Of a DNA stretch of 6,119 nucleotides, positions 1-6,030 are shown in pieces. The stretch is from Microbacteriaceae bacterium. GTDB taxonomy: Bacteria > Actinomycetota > Actinomycetes > Actinomycetales > Microbacteriaceae. Below the pieces are notes generated by a model that was given only the letters and a program-made list of their open reading frames with translations, searched no databases and had not been told where the DNA came from. Position numbers and translations under genes: made by a program. Each line of letters starts with the position of its first letter. The stretch's first letter is position 1. The stretch is from positions 1-6,119 of the forward strand of contig JAODAU010000427.1 of assembly GCA_025463615.1 (NCBI GenBank), given 5' to 3'.

Positions 1-261
1 GACTGCCCGGCGGCGCGCAAGGCCTCGCCGATCTACCAGGTGGATGTCTCCGATCCGCCGTTCTTCGTCGGCCACTCGATCGACGAGCGCATCCCGCTCA
101 GCCAGTCCGAGGCGTTCGTCTCGGAGCTGCGCAAGCACGGCGTCGACACCACCTTCGTCACGGTGAAGGGCACGCTGCACTCGATCGCGATGCTCGGCCC
201 CGACATGCGCAAGCGCATCGTGGCCTTCTTCACCGACAAGCTGGAGAAGCTCCCGTCCTAA
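1..261 (+). CDS. alpha/beta hydrolase (esterase/lipase type), C-terminal fragment
   Basis: The reading frame is open from the first base of the window and ends at TAA 259-261, giving the last 86 residues of a protein whose start lies to the left. The fragment reads as the end of an alpha/beta hydrolase fold. A DPPFF strand at residues 18-22 leads to a GHSIDERIP segment whose Asp28 (bases 82-84) fits the catalytic acid. An amphipathic helix (QSEAFVSELRKHG) and a strand (TTFVTVKG) follow, and His60 in TLHSI (bases 178-180) fits the catalytic histidine. This order, acid then helix then strand then histidine, is usual in BD-FAE and prolyl-oligopeptidase-like esterases. The nucleophile serine would lie outside the window, so the exact subfamily and substrate cannot be given. 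The gene converges on the RND permease gene, with a hairpin between them. An internal ATG at base 40 is not the start, because the homologous-looking sequence continues upstream of it. Confidence 0.78.
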   Translation, partial: DCPAARKASPIYQVDVSDPPFFVGHSIDERIPLSQSEAFVSELRKHGVDTTFVTVKGTLHSIAMLGPDMRKRIVAFFTDKLEKLPS

Positions 262-268
262 CCCCCGC

Positions 269-324
269 GAGGGGCCCGAATCTACCGGGCGCACGGCGCT
301 TGAGATGGTAGTTTCGGGCCCCTC
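269..324. terminator. 56-nt inverted repeat between convergent genes, probable bidirectional terminator
   Basis: The left arm at 268-286 and the right arm at 307-325 are reverse complements at 18 of 19 positions, the exception being T281 opposite A312. They flank a loop of about 20 nt. The arms are very GC-rich at the outer end (GAGGGGCCCG) with a short A/T patch further in. The element starts seven bases after the hydrolase stop and ends twelve bases before the stop of the minus-strand RND gene, so it could stop transcription from both sides. There is no clear T-run on either side, which is common for actinobacterial terminators but leaves its efficiency open. A second hairpin of nearly identical length lies at 5967-6021 and shares an internal decamer with this one. 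Confidence 0.72.
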
Positions 325-336
325 GGCGGATAGGGG

Positions 337-3300
337 TCAGGCGTCGGCGGGGGCCGGGAAGTCGGCGGGCTCCTCCGTGGCAGCCGGGGGCGCGGGCACC
401 GGGTGGGCGCGGCGGTTGCGGAAGCTGCGCACCAGCCAGATCACCAGCGCCGCGATCATCAGCAGGATGCCGACGATGGCCGCGAGCACGAGCAGGATCG
501 CCCAGCGGCCGTCGCCCGTGCGGTACTGCAGCTCCGAGCGCGTCACCACGTTCGTCACCAGCAGCAGCACGACGCTGGCGATGCCGCCCGCGACCAGCAC
601 GGCGCCCACGATGGCGAGCACCCGGGTGAGGATCGAGCGACCGAGCGGCGGGTACTGCTCGCGCCGCTCCTTCGCCCCCTCGACCAGGTAGTACAGCACC
701 GGCAGCACCAGCAGCGTGAGCAGGGTGGATGACACGAGCCCGCCGATCACGATGATGGCCAGCGGCTGCGAGATGAACCCGCCATGACCGGTGATGCCGA
801 GCCCGAGCGGCAGCAACGCGCCGATCGTCGCGAGCGCCGTCATGAGGATCGGCCGGAGCCTGCGCGAGGCGCCGTGCACGATCGCGTCGCCCACCCTGAG
901 ACCCCTGGCCCGGTACTGGTTGATGAGGTCGACGAGCACGATGGCGTTCGTGACCACGATTCCCACGAGCATGAGCACACCGATGATGGATGCCACGCCC
1001 AGCGGGATCCCGGAGATGACCTGCAGCGCGATCGCCCCGGTCGCCGCGAACGGGATCGACACGAGCAGCAGCAGCGGCTGGCGCAGGCTCCTGAACGTGG
1101 CCACCATCACCACGTAGACGATGAGGATGGCGGCGAGCAGCGCCAGCCCGAGCTGCTGGAACGAGTCGCTCTGCTGCGAGGTCACGCCGCCGAGGGACAC
1201 GTTCGCGCTCTGCGGGAGCGTGACCGAGTCGACGGCCTTGCTGACATCCGCCGACGCGCTTCCCGTGTTGTCCGTGCCGGGCACGACGGTGATCGTGGCG
1301 CTGCGGAGCCCCTTGATCGTTGTGATGCTCGACGGGCCCTTGACGGTGCTGACGGTGGCAACATCCGACAGCGGCACCGGCCCCTTGAGCGTCGGGATGG
1401 AGAACGCCTCGAGCTCGGCCGTCGTGAGCGGCTTGGCGGGGTTGTCCACGTAGATCGAGAGGGTGTTCTCGTCGATCACGATCGTGCCGGTGGCGCTCGG
1501 GTTCATGGCCTGGGTGACGATGCCGCCGACCTGCTGCTCGGTGAGCCCGTCGGCCGCGGCCTTCGCGCGGTCGATCTGCACGGCGATGTACGGCAGCGAC
1601 GACGAGAGGTTGCTCGTGGCCTGCGAGACGTCCTTCAGCTTCGAGACCTTGGCGATGATGTCGTCGCTGGCCTTGTGCAGGTCGGCGTCGCTTCCCGCGG
1701 TGACGTTGATCTCGATGTTGGATGACGCGAACCCACCGCTCGCGGCCTGAACCGCGATGTCGCCCTCGCCCTTGATGGTCTTGAGCTGCTTGGTGATGGT
1801 GTCCTGCAGCTTGGCCTGGTCGGCATCCGGGTCGGTGGTGATCGAGAAGTTGGTGGCGCCGCTGCCGGAGAACGCGGCGCGCAGGGAGCTGCCGCCCGAT
1901 CCGATGGTCATGAGCACCGTGTCGACGCCCTTGATTCCTTCGAGCGTGGACTCGACCGGCTTGGACGCCGCGTACTGCGCGTCGAGGCTGGTGCCGAGCG
2001 GCAGGGTCTGCGTGACGGTCAGCGTGTTCGTGCCGCTGTTGCCGATGAAGTTGGTCTTGAGGCCGCCGGCCGCGAAACCGCTGCCGACGAGGATGAGGAT
2101 GGCGATGACCAGCACGAGGGCCGGGAACCTGAGCGTCCAGCGGATGACCGGCAGGTACACCCGCTGCAGCCGCGTCGGCTTCTCGAGCTCGTCGGCCTCC
2201 GCGGCGGTGGTGGGCACGGCCTCGCCGTCGGCGTGCTTGTGCACGGTGCGCTTGCTGCCGAGGAACCAGTACGCGAGCACCGGCACGATGGTGAGCGACA
2301 CGAACAGCGACGAGAGCAGCGCGATCGTGACGGTCAGCGCGAACGGCCGGAACAGCTCGCCGGTGATGTCGCCCACGAACGCGACCGGCAGGAACACCGC
2401 GACCGTAGTGATCGTGGATGCCGTGACCGCCACCGCGACCTCGCGCACGGCCGTGCGGATGGCGGTGAGCTTGTCCTCGCCGAGGCCGATGTGTCTCTTG
2501 ATGTTCTCGATGACGACGATGGAGTCATCCACCACGCGCCCGATGGCGATGGTGAGGGCGGCCAGCGTGATGATGTTGAGCGTGTAGCCGGCGGCCAGCA
2601 TGCCGATGAAGGTGAGCAGCACCGAGACCGGGATCGAGATCGCCGTGACGAGGGTGGAGCGCACCGAGAAGAGGAACAGGAAGATGATGATCACGGCGAA
2701 GGCGAGGCCGAGCAGGCCCTCCTCGGCGAGGCTGTTGATCGACGTGGTGATCGACGGCGCCTGGTCGGAGACGACCGTGAACTTGGTGTTGCCGCCGAGC
2801 TGCTTCTCGAGCGTGGGGAGGTCGTCGCGCACCGTCTTCGACACGGAGACGGTGTTGCCCGCCGCCGTCTTGGTGATGTTGAGCGAGACGGACGGCTTGC
2901 CGTTGACCGTCGAGTAGCCCGCGATCGGGTCGTCGACGACGGCGACGGTGGCGACATCCCCGATGGTGGGCGCCGTGGCCGCGGGCTTGCCGCCGAGCAG
3001 CGGCAGGGCCGCGAGGTCGGCGGTCGACGTGAGCTTGGTGCCGGACTGCACCGTGAGCGTCTTCGAGTCCTCGGTGATCGAGCCGCTGGCGAGCAGCGTT
3101 CCGTTCGCGCCCAGGGCGGTCTTGATCGACTGGATGGTGAGGCCGTCGGCGGCGAGCTTGTCGGCATCCGGGGTGATCGTCACCCGCTGCGAGACGGCGC
3201 CGAGCAGGCTCACGTCGCTCACGCCGTCGAGCTGCTTGAGGGACGGCACGGTGAGCGACTGCAGCTTGGCCGCGAGCTCGTGCTTGTCCAGGTCGCTGGT

Positions 3301-3729
3301 GACGGCGAGCTGGATGACGGGGAAGTCGCTCAGGCTGAACGTGATCACCTGCGGGGTGACGCCGCTGGGCAGCGTGCTCGAGAGGCGGTCGAGCGCGAGC
3401 TGCACCTTCTGCTCGGAGGTGGCGATGTTGGTGCCGTACGTGAAGGATGCCGTGACCGTCGAGGCGGACGTGTTCGACGTCGCGGTGGTGGAGTCCAGGT
3501 TCTCGATGCCCTGCAGCGCGCTCTCGATGGGGGTCGAGACATCCTTGTTCACCACGTCGGGCGAGGCGCCCGGGTAGCTGGTGACGATGTAGACCGACGG
3601 CAGCGAGAGGGAGGGGATCAGTTCCTGTTTGAAGTTCGCGAGCGCGACCCCGCCGAACACCGCCACCACGATCGTGACGAGCGCGATGAGTGCGCGGTTA
3701 CGCAGGCTGAAGACGGACAGCAGATGCAC
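337..3729 (-). CDS. RND-superfamily efflux permease (AcrB/SwrC-like), complete
   Basis: This is a proton-driven multidrug or amphiphile exporter in the cytoplasmic membrane, 1130 aa long from a GTG start at 3729. That start is chosen because AGGAG (3737-3741) lies 7 nt upstream and the product then begins directly with TM1 (about residues 11-31). The layout is the duplicated RND one: TM1, first extracytoplasmic porter region (about 33-333), TM2-TM6 (about 337-489), a charged cytoplasmic linker (491-530), TM7 (533-553), second porter region (556-856) and TM8-TM12 (857-1016). TM4 carries the GRVVDDSIVVIENI motif, with Asp401 and Asp402 matching the AcrB proton-relay aspartates. In TM10, Thr927 sits where AcrB has its relay lysine (GIVVTNAIVL). 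From general family knowledge, related actinobacterial and Firmicutes pumps also lack this lysine. Two further hydrophobic segments (about 1032-1060 and 1076-1101) and a Pro/Ala-rich tail extend the C-terminus. No adaptor or outer-membrane channel gene is adjacent, as expected in a monoderm. The substrate is unknown. Confidence 0.93.
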   Translation of the reverse strand: MHLLSVFSLRNRALIALVTIVVAVFGGVALANFKQELIPSLSLPSVYIVTSYPGASPDVVNKDVSTPIESALQGIENLDSTTATSNTSASTVTASFTYGTNIATSEQKVQLALDRLSSTLPSGVTPQVITFSLSDFPVIQLAVTSDLDKHELAAKLQSLTVPSLKQLDGVSDVSLLGAVSQRVTITPDADKLAADGLTIQSIKTALGANGTLLASGSITEDSKTLTVQSGTKLTSTADLAALPLLGGKPAATAPTIGDVATVAVVDDPIAGYSTVNGKPSVSLNITKTAAGNTVSVSKTVRDDLPTLEKQLGGNTKFTVVSDQAPSITTSINSLAEEGLLGLAFAVIIIFLFLFSVRSTLVTAISIPVSVLLTFIGMLAAGYTLNIITLAALTIAIGRVVDDSIVVIENIKRHIGLGEDKLTAIRTAVREVAVAVTASTITTVAVFLPVAFVGDITGELFRPFALTVTIALLSSLFVSLTIVPVLAYWFLGSKRTVHKHADGEAVPTTAAEADELEKPTRLQRVYLPVIRWTLRFPALVLVIAILILVGSGFAAGGLKTNFIGNSGTNTLTVTQTLPLGTSLDAQYAASKPVESTLEGIKGVDTVLMTIGSGGSSLRAAFSGSGATNFSITTDPDADQAKLQDTITKQLKTIKGEGDIAVQAASGGFASSNIEINVTAGSDADLHKASDDIIAKVSKLKDVSQATSNLSSSLPYIAVQIDRAKAAADGLTEQQVGGIVTQAMNPSATGTIVIDENTLSIYVDNPAKPLTTAELEAFSIPTLKGPVPLSDVATVSTVKGPSSITTIKGLRSATITVVPGTDNTGSASADVSKAVDSVTLPQSANVSLGGVTSQQSDSFQQLGLALLAAILIVYVVMVATFRSLRQPLLLLVSIPFAATGAIALQVISGIPLGVASIIGVLMLVGIVVTNAIVLVDLINQYRARGLRVGDAIVHGASRRLRPILMTALATIGALLPLGLGITGHGGFISQPLAIIVIGGLVSSTLLTLLVLPVLYYLVEGAKERREQYPPLGRSILTRVLAIVGAVLVAGGIASVVLLLVTNVVTRSELQYRTGDGRWAILLVLAAIVGILLMIAALVIWLVRSFRNRRAHPVPAPPAATEEPADFPAPADA

Positions 3730-3736
3730 GTGGTTA

Positions 3737-3741
3737 CTCCT
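3737..3741 (-). promoter_or_regulatory. Shine-Dalgarno of the RND permease gene
   Basis: On the minus strand AGGAG is followed by seven bases (TAACCAC) and then GTG. This fixes the GTG at 3729 as the start. The frame stays open upstream to 4119, but that stretch overlaps the mocR gene and would place 130 unrelated Arg/Pro-rich residues before TM1. Confidence 0.85.
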
Positions 3742-3780
3742 GGAGCGGGATGGGCGGATGCGCACAGCGTCGTGCCCTCG

Positions 3781-3814
3781 GTGCCCAGTATCGCAGGGCT
3801 GCCTGCGCGGGCAC
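3781..3814 (-). terminator. compound hairpin between mocR and the RND gene (terminator or leader structure)
   Basis: Two nested inverted repeats are visible. The outer one is GTGCCC (3781-3786) with GGGCAC (3809-3814). The inner one is CGCAGG (3792-3797) with CCTGCG (3802-3807) around a GCTG loop, and an asymmetric internal loop of 5 and 1 nt separates the stems. It starts about 29 nt after the mocR stop, so it could end mocR transcription. It also lies 52 nt upstream of the RND start codon, so it could instead fold in the RND leader. No T-run follows it on the minus strand, so the terminator call is tentative. Confidence 0.4.
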
Positions 3815-3815
3815 A

Positions 3816-3831
3816 TACTCCGCTCGGAGTA
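3816..3831. promoter_or_regulatory. 16-bp perfect palindrome, operator-like, upstream of the RND gene
   Basis: TACTCCG, two bases, then CGGAGTA form a perfect 7-2-7 inverted repeat. It lies 11 bp beyond the mocR stop and about 87 bp upstream of the RND start codon. Length, symmetry and position fit the operator of a dimeric helix-turn-helix repressor, and TetR-family proteins that control efflux pumps often bind sites of this size. That link is inference, since no TetR gene is in the window. I could not assign confident -35 and -10 boxes around it. A GATACT at 3787-3792 (minus strand) resembles a -10 box, but nothing good sits 17 bp upstream of it. Confidence 0.6.
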
Positions 3832-3842
3832 AAGATTGCGGG

Positions 3843-5261
3843 CTACACGACCTCGGCCAGGAACTCCTGGTCGAGCAGCGGGCCGCGGGCCAGCGAGTCC
3901 CAGGCGGCGGAGAGCGCAGCGACCGCTCTGTCGGTGACGGCCGACGAGTTGCCGATCGGCAGGCGCAGGAAGCGTTCGAACGCGCCATCCATGCCGAAGC
4001 GCGGGCCGGTCGCCAGCACCAGTCCCTCGTTGCGGGCCGCGAGCGTGAGCTGCGAGCTCACCGGCGCGCCGAGGTTGACCCACGCGGTGAGGCCGCCGTC
4101 CACGTGCGGCACCCGCCACTCGGGGAACGTCGCGGCGAGCGCCGCCTCGAGGTGGTCGCGCCCGGCGCGCAGCTGCTCGCGCCGCGTCTCGAGGATCGCG
4201 TCATAGCTCCCGAGCAGCCTCAGCACGATGAGCTGCTCGAGCACGGGCGTGCCGAGGTCGACGGTCGAGCGGGCACGAACCAGGCGCTGGATGAGGGGGC
4301 GGTCCGCGCGGATCCACCCGATCCGCAGCCCACCCCACATCGTCTTGCCGACCGACCCGATGAGCACCGCCGGCCCGTACGCGGCCAGCGGCAGCGGCCG
4401 CTCGACCCGATCGATCGCGAGGTCGGCCATGGTCTCGTCGGCGACGATGGTGGTGCCCTGCAGGCGGGCGAGGCCCAGCATCCGCTCGCGCAACCCGGCC
4501 GACATCGAGCGCCCGGTGGGGTTCTGGAAGTCGGGCATCACGTACCCCATCGCCGGGCTGGTGCGCTGGAGGGCCTGCTCGAGCGCGGGCTCGTCCCAGC
4601 CGTCGTCGGTCGTGACGCTGACCGGAACGAGCCGGCCGCCCGCCAGCCGCAACGTCTCGAAGGCGTGCGGGTAGCTCGGCGACTCGACGAGCGCGCTGTC
4701 GCCGCGGCCGAGCAGGGTGCGGGCCAGCAGCGCGATCGCGTACTGCGCGCCGATGGTCACCATCACCTGGTCGGGCTCGGTGGGCAGGCCGCGCGCGGCG
4801 TAGCGGTCGGCGATCGCCCGGCGAAGCGCTGGCAGCCCGACGATGTCGTAGCCCGAGTCGCCGAGGTACGCGGGCAGCTCCTGCGCCGCCCACGCGGCGG
4901 CCTCGGGGATGAGCGAGCTGGCCGGCAGGGCCGCCTTGCTGAGGTCGAGGAACCCGGAGCCCGGCGCGTCGATCGCGAGCGGGGCGCGGGCGGGCAGGCG
5001 GGCCACGCTGCCGGAGCCGCGGATGCTGCTGAGGTAGCCGGCATCCCGCAGCTGCGCGTACGCGGCCGACACCGTCGTGCGGCTCACGCCCAGCTGGGCC
5101 GCGAGGTCGCGCTCGGCGGGGATGCGCGTGCCGAGCGGGATGCGCCCGTCGAGGATGAGCAGCCGCACCCGGGAGGCGAGGGCCGCATACGCGGGAGCGG
5201 ACCCCGATTCGCGCCATCCGGCCACCAGGGTGGCCAGGATTCGGGCTGAAAGGGAGGCCAT
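3843..5261 (-). CDS. MocR-family transcriptional regulator (GntR wHTH fused to PLP aminotransferase-like domain), YczR type
   Basis: This is a 472-aa regulator from the ATG at 5261. Residues about 24-90 form a GntR winged helix: LILDGRIPLGTRIPAERDLA, then the recognition helix LAAQLGVSRTTVSAAYAQL (53-71), then a GYLSSIRGSGSV wing. A linker of about 30 residues leads to a fold-type I aminotransferase-like domain (about 115-465). PLP-site elements are visible: DFQNPTG with Asn247, IVADE with Asp275 for the pyridine nitrogen, SVGKTMWGGLRIGW with the Schiff-base Lys306, and the carboxylate-binding Arg433 in FLRLPIG. Since Lys, Asp and Arg are all kept, cofactor binding is likely. MocR proteins generally sense PLP or an amine/amino-acid adduct and are not known mainly as enzymes. 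The divergent neighbour is a YczE-family gene, which matches the known MocR subgroup called YczR. GTG (5270) and TTG (5303) lie upstream in frame, but the TTG start would overlap the shared control region and no Shine-Dalgarno supports it. The ATG fits a leaderless transcript. Confidence 0.9.
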   Translation of the reverse strand: MASLSARILATLVAGWRESGSAPAYAALASRVRLLILDGRIPLGTRIPAERDLAAQLGVSRTTVSAAYAQLRDAGYLSSIRGSGSVARLPARAPLAIDAPGSGFLDLSKAALPASSLIPEAAAWAAQELPAYLGDSGYDIVGLPALRRAIADRYAARGLPTEPDQVMVTIGAQYAIALLARTLLGRGDSALVESPSYPHAFETLRLAGGRLVPVSVTTDDGWDEPALEQALQRTSPAMGYVMPDFQNPTGRSMSAGLRERMLGLARLQGTTIVADETMADLAIDRVERPLPLAAYGPAVLIGSVGKTMWGGLRIGWIRADRPLIQRLVRARSTVDLGTPVLEQLIVLRLLGSYDAILETRREQLRAGRDHLEAALAATFPEWRVPHVDGGLTAWVNLGAPVSSQLTLAARNEGLVLATGPRFGMDGAFERFLRLPIGNSSAVTDRAVAALSAAWDSLARGPLLDQEFLAEVV

Positions 5262-5323
5262 GGCATCCACTCTAGTGAAATTGGACCGTTTGCTTAAGAC
5301 CAATCGTGCGATTGGCTACCGGT
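5262..5323. promoter_or_regulatory. divergent control region of mocR and yczE-like genes with three ATTGG half-sites
   Basis: This 62-bp gap holds three related half-sites: ATTGGACC on plus at 5280-5287, ATTGGTC on minus at 5298-5304, and ATTGGCT on plus at 5311-5317. The two plus-strand copies start 31 bp apart, about three helical turns. The middle copy is inverted and forms CCAAT-6 bp-ATTGG with the third. MocR regulators such as GabR are known to bind direct repeats a few helical turns apart, so these are the likely binding sites of the adjacent regulator. The sequence shows the repeats; the assignment to this regulator is inference. Confidence 0.65.
5269..5297 (-). promoter_or_regulatory. 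candidate mocR promoter, leaderless
   Basis: On the minus strand TTAAGC (5292-5297) and TAGAGT (5269-5274) are separated by 17 bp and match the -35 and -10 consensus at 3 and 4 of 6 positions. TAGAGT ends 7 bp before the ATG at 5261, so transcription would begin at or next to the start codon, and no Shine-Dalgarno is seen. Leaderless genes are common in actinobacteria. The promoter overlaps the ATTGG half-sites, which would allow autoregulation. Confidence 0.45.
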
Positions 5324-5947
5324 ATGTCCCCACGTCTCGCCCGCCGCATCGCGCAACTGCTCGTCGGCCTCTTTCTCTACGGCTACGCCGACGGGATGAT
5401 GGTGCGCGCCGGCATCGGCGTCGCGCCGTGGGACGTGCTCACCCTGGGCCTCGAACGGCACACCGGCATCGCGTTCGGCTGGCTCACCAACATCATCGGT
5501 GCGGTCGTGCTGCTGCTCTGGATTCCGCTGCGCCAACGCCCCGGCGTCGGCACCCTGCTCAACGTGGTGCTGGTGGGCACCAGCGCGCAGGTCGCCCTCT
5601 GGACGATCCCGCAGCTGCACGTGCTCTGGGCGCAGGTGCTGCTGTTCGCGGGCGGGCTCGTGCTGCTCGCCGTGGCGACCGGCCTCTATATCGGCGGCGG
5701 CTTCGGGCCGGGGCCGCGCGATGGCCTGATGACCGGCATCCACACCCGTTTCGGCTGGCGCATCTGGATCGTGCGCACCGCGATCGAGGTCGCCGTGCTG
5801 GTGGTCGGCTGGCTGCTGGGCGGGGATGTCGGCGTCGGCACGGTCGCGTTCGCGCTGCTGATCGGGCCGCTGGTCACCATGACGATGCCGCTGCTGCGGG
5901 TGCCGGATCCACGGCCCGCGGTACAGGATGCCGCCGCCACCGTGTAA
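5324..5947 (+). CDS. YczE-family integral membrane protein
   Basis: This is a 207-aa, strongly hydrophobic protein with five or six predicted membrane segments (about 9-29, 52-68, 76-94, 99-122, 146-166 and 170-192). Two short motifs mark the family: GIGVAPWDVLTLGL (30-43) and GFGPGPRDGLMTGI (126-139). They align without gaps at an offset of 96 residues, and GVGT at 74-77 matches GVGT at 170-173 at the same offset, so the protein is an internal tandem duplication. YczE-like proteins occur next to MocR regulators in several phyla. Their molecular function is not established, though transport or a membrane-bound accessory role has been suggested. The ATG at 5324 is preferred: an in-frame GTG at 5306 and TTG at 5312 lie inside the half-site region and have no Shine-Dalgarno. 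The ATG has none either, so a leaderless start is possible, although no good -10 box is visible. The gene diverges from mocR and ends facing the transporter fragment at 6031. Confidence 0.88.
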   Translation: MSPRLARRIAQLLVGLFLYGYADGMMVRAGIGVAPWDVLTLGLERHTGIAFGWLTNIIGAVVLLLWIPLRQRPGVGTLLNVVLVGTSAQVALWTIPQLHVLWAQVLLFAGGLVLLAVATGLYIGGGFGPGPRDGLMTGIHTRFGWRIWIVRTAIEVAVLVVGWLLGGDVGVGTVAFALLIGPLVTMTMPLLRVPDPRPAVQDAAATV

Positions 5948-5966
5948 CCCACCCCAGAGAACCCCT

Positions 5967-6021
5967 GAGTGGGCGATATTTGTCGTCTCCAACGCACAGA
6001 GACTGCAAATATCGCCCACTC
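5967..6021. terminator. 55-nt inverted repeat between convergent genes, probable bidirectional terminator
   Basis: Arms at 5967-5989 and 5999-6021 are reverse complements at 21 of 23 positions, around a 9-nt loop (5990-5998). The outer stem is GAGTGGGCGATATTTG and is less GC-rich than the hairpin at 269-324. An extra outer pairing of CCCACC (5948-5953) with GGTGGG (6024-6029) may extend it. It lies between the yczE-like stop (5947) and the stop of the minus-strand gene ending at 6031, so it can serve both genes. No clear T-run is present. Confidence 0.72.
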
Positions 6022-6030
6022 GAGGTGGGC

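Noticed and set aside
784..1725. Plus-strand open frame (313 codons) opposite the RND gene
   Set aside because: Composition is dominated by Arg, Asp, Glu and His with no domain; a mirror of the RND codon pattern.
3730..3745. Second operator-like site (CTCC-A-GGAGTA) overlapping the RND ribosome binding site
   Set aside because: It resembles one half of the 16-bp palindrome, but the spacing is different and the GGAG is explained by the Shine-Dalgarno.
3730..4119. Upstream extension of the RND reading frame by 130 codons
   Set aside because: The extension runs into mocR, encodes Arg/Pro/Gly-rich sequence without homology-like features, and a GTG with a good Shine-Dalgarno lies exactly before TM1.
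2233..4206. Long plus-strand open frame (657 codons) opposite the RND gene and the end of mocR
   Set aside because: The translation is a repetitive Arg/Asp/Glu/His/Val/Gly mix typical of an antisense shadow of a high-GC gene. It spans the intergenic region and two clear genes, and has no recognisable domain.
3750..5249. Plus-strand open frame (499 codons) opposite mocR
   Set aside because: Low-complexity Arg/Glu/Ala/Gly/His composition opposite a gene with intact catalytic motifs; a shadow frame.
5306..5323. Earlier GTG or TTG start for the yczE-like gene
   Set aside because: Both lie within the ATTGG half-site region and neither has a Shine-Dalgarno. The ATG at 5324 gives a normal membrane-protein N-terminus with a basic segment before TM1.
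5294..6019. Minus-strand open frame (241 codons) opposite the yczE-like gene
   Set aside because: Highly polar Arg/Asp/His/Gln composition, overlaps the control region and the 55-nt hairpin, and lies opposite a gene with clear membrane segments and an internal repeat.
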